Source: Sinomonas terrae
Lineage (GTDB): Bacteria > Actinomycetota > Actinomycetes > Actinomycetales > Micrococcaceae
Assembly: GCF_022539255.1 (NCBI RefSeq)
Contig: NZ_JAKZBV010000001.1
Span: forward strand, 558,001-622,000
DNA length: 64,000 bases
Direction of reading: 5' to 3'
Position numbers and translations under genes: made by a program. Shown in pieces: positions 33,117 through 42,080 of the stretch (the first letter of the stretch is position 1; each line of letters starts with the position of its first letter). A model generated the notes under the pieces. The model saw nothing but the letters and a program-made list of their open reading frames with translations. It was not told where the DNA came from and ran no database searches.

Positions 33117-34795
33117 CCTTAGCCTTGATCCACCGATCCGCGGCCGTTCCTGAGTGGTTCTGGGGAGCAGCCCAGGTCATTGTTATCGGGCGTGGGGTAT
33201 CGGCCGGCCTCGCTGCTGACGCGTTCCACGGTGGCTGTGTTCTGGGCCTGATCGGGCCGGCGGGCGGGTTCCTATGCCGTTCGCGGAGGTGCGTGGGCGG
33301 TGATGAAGAGCTTTTCCCACGCGGCCTGCCATGGCCAGGAATCGGGCAGGCGGAGGCGGATCTTTCGGGCGCTTGAGGCGATCCGGGCCGGGATGTTGAC
33401 GAGCTTGCGGCGGATGGTGCCGGTCCTGGCCTTGATGAAGGGTCCGGCGGCGAGGATCCCGGCGGCCCGGGCGAGGTTGAACGCCATGGCCGCGGCGACG
33501 AGCCAGGCCGAGTTCGCGGCGAACTTTCCGGAGGGCAGATGGGCCAGGGCCGAGTCCTTCAGATCGGCATGGACCTGCTCGATGACCGCGTGGCCCCGGT
33601 GGGTCGCATCCGCCGCGACGGTGCCGAGGTCCTCGGCGGGGACGGTGGTGAAGAACGCGTGGTGACGGTGGGTGGCGAACAGGGTTCCCTGCCCGTTCTC
33701 GGCCTTGGGGTTCAGGTCCGGGATCCGGCGCACGACGAGCCGCCCGCTCACGCGCTCGGCCTTCTTCCGGGAGGCGAACGCGGTGAAGGGCACCTCGGCG
33801 ACCTCCGCCTTCGAGACCCAGGCTCCGGCTGCCTCGTCGAAGACCGCGTCGGTGTACTCGATCGTCGTCCACGCCTCGTCCCGGATGGAGCTGATGGCGC
33901 GCTTGATGGCCGGGTCCAGACGGACCGTGACCGAGATCTCGGCCCCTGCGGCGCGGGCAGCGGAGACGGTCGGATGCCCGTAGAAGGCCGAGTCGGCCCG
34001 CACCAGCACCCGCCCGGCGGTGCCGGTACGGCGCAGGGCCGAGAGCGCATCGGCGACCAGCCGGGAGGCCCCGCGGGAGGAGTTCGCCGCGCCCTTGCGC
34101 AGCCGCTGGGCCAGGATGACCGGGGCGGTGTCCTGCGTGGTGGCCGTGGCCAGCAGGGCGTTCAGCCCGCGGACCCCGGAGTACCCGTACCCGGATCCCT
34201 GCTTGGCGTAGCCGTGGACCTCGACGATCGTGTCGTCGAGGTCCACGAACACGAAGTCCCCTTCCTCCCGGTTCCCAAAAAGGGGTGCCCGGGCGGCCAG
34301 GCTGGCCAGGAACCGTGCCGCGACCGCGTCGAGCTGGCGGACGTGGCCGAAGGCGAACGCGCGCAGGAACGAGCCCAGGGTCGAGGGCGCATAGCAGCCT
34401 TTGAACAGCTTCTTCATGCCCCCGTGCCGCAGCAGGGCCATGTCGTCGATCGAGTCCGCCCCGGCGACCATCCCGGCCACCAGCGCGCCCAGCTTCAGCC
34501 CGGCATTCGCGCCCTTGTCCGTCGGCACGCTCAGGTGCTCGTCGGCGAGAGCCTGGAGACCGGCGGCCTCGGCCAGGCGCATCACCGGCACCAGCCCCGC
34601 CGCGGAGACCAGATTCGGCTCGTCGAAGGACGCCGCCACCGCGGCGCGAGTGTGGGAAACTAGCACCTACGAGATGCCCTCTCATCCTCAGGCAATTGGT
34701 TCTGTCGCAAGTCCAATTTTCCCCGAGATGGCGGGCATCTCGCCTTTAATTACGCAGCGCTACTCACAGGCCCCATCGGTGGATCAAGGCTTAGG
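33117..34795 (-). mobile_element. IS1380-family insertion sequence
   Basis: Terminal inverted repeats share AGCCTTGATCCACCGAT exactly (33121-33137 and 34775-34791) and extend imperfectly to CCTNAGCC at both ends. The interior encodes one full-length IS1380-family transposase. I found no clear target duplication, so borders are uncertain by a few bases. It sits directly in front of the transporter gene, and its right end contributes to that gene's ribosome site. Confidence 0.88.
33272..34666 (-). CDS. IS1380-family transposase
   Basis: A 464-residue DDE transposase of the IS1380 group, apparently intact. Features are FVFVDLDDTIVEVHGYAKQG (first Asp), VRADSAFYG (second Asp) and EQVHADLKDSALAHLPSG with the late Glu. 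A long insertion domain lies between the second and third catalytic residues, as usual in this family. No ribosome site stands out before the ATG at 34666. Confidence 0.92.
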   Translation of the reverse strand: MLVSHTRAAVAASFDEPNLVSAAGLVPVMRLAEAAGLQALADEHLSVPTDKGANAGLKLGALVAGMVAGADSIDDMALLRHGGMKKLFKGCYAPSTLGSFLRAFAFGHVRQLDAVAARFLASLAARAPLFGNREEGDFVFVDLDDTIVEVHGYAKQGSGYGYSGVRGLNALLATATTQDTAPVILAQRLRKGAANSSRGASRLVADALSALRRTGTAGRVLVRADSAFYGHPTVSAARAAGAEISVTVRLDPAIKRAISSIRDEAWTTIEYTDAVFDEAAGAWVSKAEVAEVPFTAFASRKKAERVSGRLVVRRIPDLNPKAENGQGTLFATHRHHAFFTTVPAEDLGTVAADATHRGHAVIEQVHADLKDSALAHLPSGKFAANSAWLVAAAMAFNLARAAGILAAGPFIKARTGTIRRKLVNIPARIASSARKIRLRLPDSWPWQAAWEKLFITAHAPPRTA

Positions 34796-34803
34796 AGCTA
34801 GCT

Positions 34804-36216
34804 GTGTCCTCTCAGCTTTCCAAGAAGTCCCCTCACGAGGGCCGGAAGAACCGCCCTCATCCAGGAGCCCAGACTGCGGCTCGCTCAGAAGCCCAGGCTG
34901 AGACCATCGCCCGGCCCCGAGGCAAGGCGCGCTGGAGCATCGCCCTGCTCATGGGCTTCGGCATCCTCATCAACTACGTCGATCGGCTCTCCATCTCGGT
35001 CACGCAGAAGCCCCTGACTCATGACTTCGGGCTGACCGCCACGGAATTCGGCATCCTCTCGTCGGCCTTCCTCTGGTCCTACGCGATCATGCAGATCCCG
35101 TCCGGGATGCTCCTCGACCGCTTCGGCGTGAAGAAGATCTGGGGCGGAAGCGCTGTCCTGTGGACGATCGCCTCGGTCCTCACGGCCGTTGCCTCCGGTG
35201 CGTGGATCATCGTCATTGCGAGGATCCTGCTCGGCGTCGCCGAGGCACCCGCCTTCCCGGGCGCCATGAAGGCCACGGGCCAGTGGTTCCCGCGGCATGA
35301 GCGCGGCCTGTGCACTGCGATCTTCGACAGCGGCACGCGCCTCGCCAACGTCATCGGGCTTCCCCTCATCGCGTTCACGGTCGCGACTTGGGGCTGGCGT
35401 GAGGCGTTCTGGCTCCAGGCGGCGCTCTCCGTCGTCTTCCTCGTCGCGTTCCTCTGGCGCTACACCGGCCCGAAGGCGCGCCTCGCGAAGGGCCGCATGT
35501 CGGAGGAGGAGTACGGCTACATCGTCGATGGCGGCGCGTCGAGCGAAGAGATCCGCCCGTCGAGCGACTGGGCCACGGTCGGCTACCTCCTGAGGCAGCG
35601 CAAGGTCTGGGGCCTCTCGCTCGGACTCGCAGGTGCCGGGTACGTGCTGTGGATGCTGCTCACCTGGCTCCCCGGCTACATGCAGACGAGCATGAACCAG
35701 AGCGTGCTCCAGAGCGGCATCTACGCCGCGGTCCCGGCCTTCGCGATGTTCGTCTCGGAGATGACGATCGGCGGCTGGTGGGTCGATCGCGTGATCGGCC
35801 GGGGCGCGAACCCGGACAAGGTGCGCAAGGGCATCCTCGTGGCTGGAATGATCGTGGCCCTGTTCACGGTCGGTGCAGCGTTCTCGAACACTCCGGTCGT
35901 TGCGATCATCTGGATCGCGATCGGCAGCGCAGGCATCGCCCTCGTGTACGTCACGAGTAACTCGCTCCCCGCGCTCATCGCCCCCGAGGGCAGCGCCGGC
36001 TCGCTCGCTGCGATCGTGAACTGCGTGAACCTCCTCGCGGGCGTCGCGGCTCCGATCGTGACCGGCTTCGTCGTCGACACCACCGGGCACTTCTTCTACG
36101 CGTTCATCATCGGCGGTATCGCACTCATCGGCGGACTCGCCTCGTACGTCCTGCTCATGGGGAGGATCGAACCGATCCCGGCACGCGGCGTCGTCCGCGA
36201 GCCCCTCGAAGGATAG
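34804..36216 (+). CDS. MFS transporter, anion:cation symporter (hexuronate/glucarate type)
   Basis: A 470-residue, 12-segment transporter. It has the ACS-family motifs INYVDRLSISVTQKPLTHDF in TM1, LDRFGVKKIWG in loop 2-3, and IARILLGVAEAPAFPGAMKA in TM4. GudP/ExuT-type proteins take up glucarate or hexuronates with H+, fitting the uronate genes upstream. The GTG at 34804 is 8 bp after AGGAG, which spans the IS1380 right border. The N-terminal 40 residues are polar and Arg/Lys-rich. The CDS tail is duplicated just past the stop. Confidence 0.88.
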   Translation: MSSQLSKKSPHEGRKNRPHPGAQTAARSEAQAETIARPRGKARWSIALLMGFGILINYVDRLSISVTQKPLTHDFGLTATEFGILSSAFLWSYAIMQIPSGMLLDRFGVKKIWGGSAVLWTIASVLTAVASGAWIIVIARILLGVAEAPAFPGAMKATGQWFPRHERGLCTAIFDSGTRLANVIGLPLIAFTVATWGWREAFWLQAALSVVFLVAFLWRYTGPKARLAKGRMSEEEYGYIVDGGASSEEIRPSSDWATVGYLLRQRKVWGLSLGLAGAGYVLWMLLTWLPGYMQTSMNQSVLQSGIYAAVPAFAMFVSEMTIGGWWVDRVIGRGANPDKVRKGILVAGMIVALFTVGAAFSNTPVVAIIWIAIGSAGIALVYVTSNSLPALIAPEGSAGSLAAIVNCVNLLAGVAAPIVTGFVVDTTGHFFYAFIIGGIALIGGLASYVLLMGRIEPIPARGVVREPLEG

Positions 36217-36236
36217 GCGCCTCGAAGGGTAGAGAA
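36205..36236 (+). repeat. Two 16-bp tandem copies at the transporter stop codon
   Basis: CTCGAAGGATAGGCGC (contains the TAG stop at 36214-36216) is followed directly by CTCGAAGGGTAGAGAA. Confidence 0.8.
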
Positions 36237-36247
36237 CGGACATAGAA

Positions 36248-36280
36248 GGGGCCCAGCATTTGGCTGGGCCCCTTTTTTGT
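36248..36280 (+). terminator. Rho-independent terminator after the transporter gene
   Basis: A 10-bp perfect stem (GGGGCCCAGC/GCTGGGCCCC) with a 5-base loop followed by TTTTTT. Confidence 0.95.
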
Positions 36281-36305
36281 CCGTCAGGGGGTTAATCTCA
36301 AAGGG

Positions 36306-36920
36306 ATGACTTTGGAACCCCATGTCCTGCGCGAGCTCGCGATTCAATTGCGCGAGCTCGCTGGCGTGCCTGAACCGGCAGCCGTGACGCTCCCCGAGCT
36401 GGCCCACCCCGTGCCGCGGCCGGCGCGGGCCCCGGGTTCCGGCGTCGAACTCCGGCCCGAATTCCAGCGCCGCCTCACCGCCGTGGCCCATTTCAAGGCC
36501 GAAAATGGGCGTCTTCCCCAGACCGGCGGCATCATCACGCCCGCAGAGCGGTCCCTCGGCGTCTGGCTCCTGCGCCAGCGACGGCGGAACCAGGGCGGGC
36601 GGCTCCCCGACCCCGAGCGGGACGCGCTCACCACGACGCTTGGCCCCGCGTGGGTGCTCCCGCCCGGCGACGCCTGGTGGGCCGAGAACGGCGGGGACGC
36701 GAACGGCGGGGACGAGCTGGAAGAAGCGCGGCCGCGTCGGCGGAACCGCGCGACGGCCGACGACGACCGCCACCGGGCCCCCTGGTCACCCGAGGAGGAG
36801 GACCTCGTGCTCAACGCGGACCTCTCGCTCGCGGAGATCGCGGCCAAGATCGGGCGGACTCACGCCGCCGTCAGGAACCGGCGGCAGATCCTCCGCTCTG
36901 CAAGCCGCCGGACTTGGTAA
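36306..36920 (+). CDS. Helicase-associated-domain protein with Myb/SANT-like C-terminus
   Basis: A 204-residue DNA-binding-like protein. The middle has a helicase-associated (HA) repeat, VAHFKAENGRLPQTGG and RSLGVWLLRQRRRNQGGRL (about residues 60-100). The C-terminus APWSPEEEDLVLNADLSLAE then IGRTHAAVRNRRQIL looks like a SANT/trihelix-type DNA-binding helix set. The two are joined by an acidic-then-basic linker. HA domains occur in helicases and in short actinobacterial proteins of unknown role. The ATG at 36306 has AAAGGG. It borders the GC-rich repeat array. Confidence 0.75.
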   Translation: MTLEPHVLRELAIQLRELAGVPEPAAVTLPELAHPVPRPARAPGSGVELRPEFQRRLTAVAHFKAENGRLPQTGGIITPAERSLGVWLLRQRRRNQGGRLPDPERDALTTTLGPAWVLPPGDAWWAENGGDANGGDELEEARPRRRNRATADDDRHRAPWSPEEEDLVLNADLSLAEIAAKIGRTHAAVRNRRQILRSASRRTW

Positions 36921-36996
36921 GGGGCCCTCGCGGAGCCTGGCCGGAGGCCCTCGCGTGCATGGCGAGGGGCCTCGCGGAAGACCCGCCGGCTGCCCT

Positions 36997-37680
36997 CAGT
37001 TCCGCCGGTTGGCCGCACTTCCGCCGGTGGGAGCCCCCTCTTTTGCGGCCGACCCCCTTCCCGGACGCAGTTCCGCCGGTTGGCCTCACTTCCGCCGGTT
37101 GGAGCCCCCTCTTTTGCGGCCGACCCCCTTCCCCGACGCAGTTCCGCCGGTTGGCCTCACTCCCGCCGGTTGGCCTAGCTTCCGCCGGTCGGGACCCCCT
37201 CTTTTGCGGCCGACCCCCTTCCCGGACGCAGTTCCGCCGGTTGCCCTCACTCCCGCCAGTTCGCTGCAGTGCCGCCGAGAGCCCATCACGTCGCTGACCT
37301 ATGGGGGCAGCAACTGTCAGGTGGGTTTAGGCCGGTTCTGGGGGCGAGACCGCTGCCGAAAGCCGCATCTCCTTGGTAAATCCCGGCCGGAGATGCGGTC
37401 GAGGGCAGCTGTTGCGGCTGACGGCAGCATCTGGCGGGATTGCCTGGCTGCCTGAGGCTGCTCATGACGGCTGGGAGCGCCACAGACCCAAGCGACATCG
37501 TGTCCGGTGGGGGAGTCCCGCCAGTCGACCCCAGTTCCGCCGGTCGGCCTCAGTTCCGCCGGGGTGCTGGAGTTTCGCCGGTTGGAACCCCCTCTTTTGC
37601 GGCTGACCCCCTTCCCGACGCAGTTCCGCCGGTTGGGCTCAGTTCCGCCGGTTGGGCTCAGTTCCGCCGGTCGGCCGCCC
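36997..37680. repeat. GC-rich intergenic repeat array in two blocks
   Basis: Block 1 (36997-37265) and block 2 (37515-37680) hold about 15 copies of a 20-21-bp unit with core TTCCGCCGGTTGG. Four copies of a ~30-bp unit starting CTTTTGCGGCCGACCCCCTT lie at about 37040, 37111, 37201 and 37594. Spacing is irregular (71, 90 and 393 bp). The ORFs it opens are repetitive, change frame between copies and have no ribosome site, so I treat it as non-coding. The ~250 bp between the blocks holds a hairpin and no gene. Confidence 0.85.
37363..37398. other. Hairpin with 10-bp perfect stem inside the repeat region
   Basis: CCGCATCTCC (37363-37372) pairs with GGAGATGCGG (37389-37398) across a 16-base loop. 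No T run follows. Confidence 0.5.
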
Positions 37681-38352
37681 TCACGCCCCCGGGCGCACCA
37701 CGTACGTGTTGACCGGCCGGCCGGTGGTCCCGTACTCGAGGGTCAGCTCGAGCCGCCCCTTGCGCTCGAGCTCGCTGAGGTACCGCTGGGCCGTCGGCCG
37801 CGAAATGCCGATGAGCTCGGAGACGTCCTGGGCGCCGAGTGGCCGCTCGGCCGCGCGGACGGCGTCGAGCACCTTCTGCATGGTCGGCGGGAGGCTGCGC
37901 GCGGTGGGCCCCGGGGTCGGCGCGTGCCGCGCGGCGAAGAGCGCGTCGACGTCGTTCTGCCCCGATATGTGACGGGAATCCGCCTCGGTGCGCCACCGAC
38001 GGTAGGCCGCTAGCTGCGCGGTGAGCTGGTCGAAGCCGAACGGCTTGACGAGGTAGTAGACGGCGCCGCCGCGCATCGCGGCACGCACGGTCCCAACGTC
38101 GCGGGCGGCGGTGATGATGATGGCGTCGACGTCGTGCGTCTCGCGGAGGGAGCGCAGCAGGGCGATCCCGTCCTCGTCGGGCAGGTAGACGTCGAGGAGC
38201 AGGAGGTCGGGTTCGAGGCGGGCGACGGCGTCGCGCGCCTCCGCGGCGGTGTGCGCCTCGCCGATGCACTCGTACCCCTGAACCCGTGCGATGTGCGCGG
38301 CATGGATTCGCGCCACCCGGTAGTCGTCGTCGACCACGAGGGTTCGGATCAT
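37681..38352 (-). CDS. Response regulator of the CitB/DcuR family
   Basis: A 223-residue response regulator. The receiver domain has the acidic pair in VVDDDYRVA, phospho-acceptor Asp in LLLLDVYLPDEDG and Lys in YYLVKPFGF. The C-terminal helix-turn-helix of the CitB type includes LGAQDVSELIGISRPTAQRY. It forms a two-component system with the kinase encoded just upstream (ATGA overlap). The likely target is the divergent ABC operon. Start at ATG 38352. Confidence 0.92.
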   Translation of the reverse strand: MIRTLVVDDDYRVARIHAAHIARVQGYECIGEAHTAAEARDAVARLEPDLLLLDVYLPDEDGIALLRSLRETHDVDAIIITAARDVGTVRAAMRGGAVYYLVKPFGFDQLTAQLAAYRRWRTEADSRHISGQNDVDALFAARHAPTPGPTARSLPPTMQKVLDAVRAAERPLGAQDVSELIGISRPTAQRYLSELERKGRLELTLEYGTTGRPVNTYVVRPGA

Positions 38353-39968
38353 AGAGCCGCAGCTCCTTCCGTTCGGTGGGCCGGCGCCGGTGCCGGCACC
38401 CATACTTCGAAGCGTCCGCCGGGGCCGGCGAACACGTCAATCGTGCCACCAGCACGGTGCACAATCCGCGCCACGAGCGCGAGCCCGATCCCGCGGCGCA
38501 TCCCGGGGCGCGGCACCTTGGTCGTGTAGCCGTCGCGGACGACGGCGTCGATCGCCTCGGCCGGCACACCGGGGCCGTTGTCGGTCACCGAGATGAAGAT
38601 GCCGGACGAGTCGTCGAGCTGGAGAGTCACCTCGCGCGGCGCGGGCTGGCTCACGACGGCGTCGACCGCGTTGTCGAGGAGGTTGCCGACGATCGTGACG
38701 AGGTCCTGCGTGCCGAGGAACGGCTGGCGGAGCTGCGAATCGTCGGTCACGGTCAGCTTGACGTCCTGCTCACCGGCGACCGTGATCTTCGCCAGGATGA
38801 GGGCCGCGAGCTCGGGCGGTTCGACGCGGCCGCGCAGGCCCTCGCCGAGGGAGCGGGAGGTGTCCGCGACGCCGGAGATGAAGTTGCGGGCCTGATCGAC
38901 CTCGCCGAGCTCGAGGAGGCCGCTCACCACGTGCAGCCGGTTCGCGTACTCGTGCTCTTGAGCCCGGAGCGCCTGCATGAGGCCCTCCGTGGAGCGAAGG
39001 TCGCGGACAAGCGCTTCGACCTCGGTGCGGTCGCGAAGCGTGACAACGGCCCCGATGCTCCGACCGCCCACGCTCACGGGCATGCGGTTCGCGACGAGCA
39101 GGGCATCGTCGGTCAGCACCGCCTGGTCCGCGCCGCGAGTGTCCCCCGTGAGGATGTCGCGGAGGCGCCCGCCTGGCAGAAGCTCGTCGATCTTCTGGCC
39201 CAGCGCGTTGCCCTCAAGCTGAAGGAGGCGCCGGGCCTCGTTGTTGATGACTGTGACCCGATCGTCGTCGTCGAGCCCGATCATGGCCTCCTTGATCCCG
39301 TGCAGGAGCGCCTCGCGATCCTGCAGCAGCGAGGCGATCTCAGCCGGCTCGAGCCCGAAGGTCGCGCGCTTGATCGCCCTGCCCAGCAGGAGCGAGCTGA
39401 CGGCTCCGATGAGCAGCACGAGAGCGGAATAGCCGACGATGAGCCCGGCCTCACGGCCAATCGCCGAGTTCACGTTGGCCTCGAGGATGCCGACCGAGAC
39501 CTCGCCGATGACGTTTCCGCGCGAGTCGAAGATCGGTGCCTTGGCGTTCGCCGAGTTGCCCAGACTTCCCGGATCGGTGCCCAGATGGGTCTGGCCGTCG
39601 AGGACCGCGACGGGTTCTTCGAGTCGCTTCCCGATGAGCGCGGGGTTCGGGTGGGAGTACCGAATGCCGTTCCTGTCGGCGACGACGACGTAATCCGGCT
39701 GAGCGTGGATCATCACCTGTTCGGCGAGGGCCTGGATCTGGTGATTCGGGTCCTTGGCCTCGAGGTCGGCGACGATCTGGGGCATCGCGGCGACCGTGGT
39801 GGCGATTCCGAGGGCGCGGAGACGGTATTGGTCGTCGAGGACCTGCCGGGTGATCTGGCTCGTGACGAAGCCGCCGAGGGCGACCGTGAGCAAAAGTATG
39901 CACAGCGTCCACACGAGGATCTGCGAGGCCACGGGCCGGGCGCTCCACCATTTTCGCGGGCTTTTCAT
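38349..39968 (-). CDS. Sensor histidine kinase of the CitA/DcuS family
   Basis: A 539-residue membrane kinase. TM1 is WTLCILLLTVALGGFVTSQI (about 19-38), then a periplasmic Cache-like sensor with DYVVVADRNGIRYSHPNPAL. TM2 lies at about 170-190, followed by a PAS domain (MIGLDDDDRVTVINNEA). The phospho-acceptor region is AQEHEYANRLHVVSGLLELG and the ATPase motifs are NLLDNAVDA and GIGLALVARIVH. CitA/DcuS kinases sense carboxylates outside the cell. The ATG at 39968 faces an ABC transporter operon. Confidence 0.93.
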   Translation of the reverse strand: MKSPRKWWSARPVASQILVWTLCILLLTVALGGFVTSQITRQVLDDQYRLRALGIATTVAAMPQIVADLEAKDPNHQIQALAEQVMIHAQPDYVVVADRNGIRYSHPNPALIGKRLEEPVAVLDGQTHLGTDPGSLGNSANAKAPIFDSRGNVIGEVSVGILEANVNSAIGREAGLIVGYSALVLLIGAVSSLLLGRAIKRATFGLEPAEIASLLQDREALLHGIKEAMIGLDDDDRVTVINNEARRLLQLEGNALGQKIDELLPGGRLRDILTGDTRGADQAVLTDDALLVANRMPVSVGGRSIGAVVTLRDRTEVEALVRDLRSTEGLMQALRAQEHEYANRLHVVSGLLELGEVDQARNFISGVADTSRSLGEGLRGRVEPPELAALILAKITVAGEQDVKLTVTDDSQLRQPFLGTQDLVTIVGNLLDNAVDAVVSQPAPREVTLQLDDSSGIFISVTDNGPGVPAEAIDAVVRDGYTTKVPRPGMRRGIGLALVARIVHRAGGTIDVFAGPGGRFEVWVPAPAPAHRTEGAAAL

Positions 39969-40083
39969 CGTGATGCGCCTTGGATGATCAAAAGGCTCAA
40001 AACCTGAATGAAAGCTAATAATCCTCGCAATCCGCGCAACTCTGGCCGCACCCTCGTGGTCCTTTCTACGGTTGTACCAGTCG

Positions 40084-40099
40084 CTGTGATTCAGCTCAC
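40084..40099. promoter_or_regulatory. CRP/GlxR-like site in the kinase-ABC divergent region
   Basis: TGTGATTCAGCTCACC matches TGTGA-N6-TCACA with one mismatch at the last base, 125 bp before the ATPase gene. Confidence 0.5.
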
Positions 40100-40223
40100 C
40101 GGGTACATAGAAAGGATCCCGCAGCCAAAGGCATCCGCGCAAATTACCGAGTATGCCGAATCGCAGCCAACCTGCACTGAAAGACGCAAAGCTCTTTCCC
40201 GAAAGACAGAGAGGTCTTTGACC

Positions 40224-41081
40224 ATGGGTGGAAATCATCCCCGCCGCACACCGGCGGCCCCAGGCCAAGCCGACGAGCCTGCAGGCATCGAAATTGTCGG
40301 TCTCACCAAGCGCTATCTGACCCCGAAGGGGGAGACCTTCACGGCCATCAAGGACGTGACGGTCTCGGTCGAGCCCGGCCAGTTCTGCTCGATCGTCGGG
40401 CCGACGGGCTGCGGCAAGTCCACCACGCTCGCCCAGGTCTCGGGCCTCGAGCGGCCCAGCGCCGGCTCGGTCAAGGTCGGTAGCCACATCGTGGACGGCA
40501 TCACGAGCGGTGTGAGCTACATGTTCCAGGCGGACGCGCTGTTCCCCTGGAAGAGCGTGCTCAACAACGTCATGATGGGCCCGATCCTGCTCGGCACGCC
40601 GAAGCGCGAGGCCACCGAGCTCGCCATGGACTGGCTCCGCCGCGTCGGGCTGGCCGGCTTCGAGGACCGCTACCCGCACCAGCTCTCCGGCGGCATGCGC
40701 AAGCGCGTGGCGATGGCCGCGGCGCTGATCAACAACCCGCGGATCCTCCTCATGGACGAGCCGTTCGGCGCGCTCGACGTGCAGACCAAGGCGATCATGC
40801 AGAACGAGCTCCTCAAGCTCTGGGAGGAGCTGCGGCCCTCCGTCCTCTTCATCACCCACGACCTCGACGAAGCGGTTGCGCTCTCCGACCGGGTCGTCAT
40901 CATGACCACGAGCCCGGGCTCGGTCAAGGACATCTTCGACATCGACCTGCCCCGGCCGCGTGGCAACGTCCAGGAGATCCGGCACGAAAAGCGCTTCCTC
41001 GACCTCCAGGGTCAGATCTGGGACTCGCTCAAGGACGAAGTGACCCGAGCGTACGCCCGAACGGCAGGTGCAGCAGCATGA
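40224..41081 (+). CDS. ABC transporter ATP-binding protein, NitT/TauT type
   Basis: A 285-residue ATPase. Walker A is GPTGCGKST, the signature is LSGGMRKRV, Walker B is ILLMDEPFGALD, and the switch His is in FITHDLDEAV. It resembles SsuB/TauB/nitrate ATPases. The ATG at 40224 lies after GAGAGG. The stop overlaps the permease start (ATGA), so it heads the transporter operon. Confidence 0.93.
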   Translation: MGGNHPRRTPAAPGQADEPAGIEIVGLTKRYLTPKGETFTAIKDVTVSVEPGQFCSIVGPTGCGKSTTLAQVSGLERPSAGSVKVGSHIVDGITSGVSYMFQADALFPWKSVLNNVMMGPILLGTPKREATELAMDWLRRVGLAGFEDRYPHQLSGGMRKRVAMAAALINNPRILLMDEPFGALDVQTKAIMQNELLKLWEELRPSVLFITHDLDEAVALSDRVVIMTTSPGSVKDIFDIDLPRPRGNVQEIRHEKRFLDLQGQIWDSLKDEVTRAYARTAGAAA

Positions 41082-41953
41082 CAACAGCAATCAATCCGGC
41101 AAGGACTCCTGTGGTTGAGCGAGCGACCGACATGCAGGCGGCGGGACGCCGCAAGGCACGGCGACGTACGACGGCGATCTGGGCCGGCCGTGCGGCCCTC
41201 GCCGTCATCGTCGTGGGCGGTTGGCAGTGGTTCACCGAGATGGGCTGGGTCGACAAGTTCTTCTTCGGCCAGCCGTCGATGATCTGGGACAGCCTCGTCA
41301 AGCTCTTCACCGAGGGCACCGCGTTCGGCTCCATCTGGGACAACCTCTGGGTCACCGTCCAGGAGGCCTTCCTCGGCTTCCTGCTCGGCACCCTCGTCGG
41401 CGTGGTGCTCGGCATCCTCCTCGGCTCGAACAAGTACCTCTCCTCGGTCATCGGCCCGTACATCCGGATCGTGAACTCGATCCCCCGAATCGTGCTCGGC
41501 TCGATCTTCATCGTCGCGTTCGGCCTCGGGGTGTTCCCGAAGATCCTGCTCGCGGCAGTCCTGGTCTTCTTCGTCGTCTTCTTCAACGCCTTCCAGGGCG
41601 TCCGCGAAGTCGATCAGAACCTCGTTGCGAACGTGCGGGTGCTCGGAGCCTCACCGCTACAGGTCGCGATGCACGTGACGATCCCCTCGGCGATGACCTG
41701 GATCATCGCGAGCCTGCACACCGCCTTCGGCTTCGCGATCATCGGCGCCCTTGTCGCGGAGGTGCTCGGCGCCCAGAAGGGCGTGGGCCTGATCATCAGC
41801 CAGGCGCAGGGGACCTTCGACCCGAATACGGTCTTCGCCTGCATGGTGATCATCGCGATCGTCACCCTCGCGGCCGAATACCTCATCAGCCTCCTCGAGC
41901 ACAGGCTGCTCAAGTGGCGTCCGCCGAACCGCTCCGAGGCCCAGGCAATCTGA
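41078..41953 (+). CDS. ABC transporter permease, NitT/TauT type
   Basis: A 291-residue inner-membrane subunit with about six helices. The EAA loop is VRVLGASPLQVAMHVTIPSA, which docks on the ATPase. It belongs to the SsuC/TauC group. The start ATG overlaps the ATPase stop. The last five codons (EAQAI) are part of a tandem repeat. Confidence 0.92.
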   Translation: MTTAINPARTPVVERATDMQAAGRRKARRRTTAIWAGRAALAVIVVGGWQWFTEMGWVDKFFFGQPSMIWDSLVKLFTEGTAFGSIWDNLWVTVQEAFLGFLLGTLVGVVLGILLGSNKYLSSVIGPYIRIVNSIPRIVLGSIFIVAFGLGVFPKILLAAVLVFFVVFFNAFQGVREVDQNLVANVRVLGASPLQVAMHVTIPSAMTWIIASLHTAFGFAIIGALVAEVLGAQKGVGLIISQAQGTFDPNTVFACMVIIAIVTLAAEYLISLLEHRLLKWRPPNRSEAQAI

Positions 41954-42032
41954 GGCCCAGACAATCTAAGGCCTAAGCGATCTCATCGCAGATTTCCGAA
42001 CCGTGGATTTCCGAACCGCAGATTTCCCCACG
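41936..42032 (+). repeat. 16-bp repeats at the permease stop, followed by 15-bp repeats
   Basis: Three 16-bp units GAGGCCCAGGCAATCT, GAGGCCCAGACAATCT and AAGGCCTAAGCGATCT (41936-41983) begin in the last codons. Then come 15-bp units GCAGATTTCCGAACC and GTGGATTTCCGAACC plus a partial third (41988-42032), in the gap before the binding-protein gene. Confidence 0.9.
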
Positions 42033-42080
42033 AAGTTTTCCATCACAACACCCGAATCAGAACAAAGGAAAAGTGCGCCA

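Noticed and set aside
33100..34810. Target-site duplication of the IS1380-family element
   Set aside because: Flanking bases on the two sides do not match under any border I tried, so none is claimed.
34885..36243. 452-codon minus-strand frame opposite the transporter
   Set aside because: Asp/Arg/His-rich shadow of the MFS gene.
36997..37680. CRISPR array
   Set aside because: Units are irregularly spaced, interleaved and lack unique spacers of fixed length; no cas genes nearby.
36871..37712. Small frames within the repeat array, with repeated peptides such as GGTASGKGVGRKRGG
   Set aside because: The frame changes between copies (71-bp spacing), there is no ribosome site, and stops fall inside units; read as non-coding repeats.
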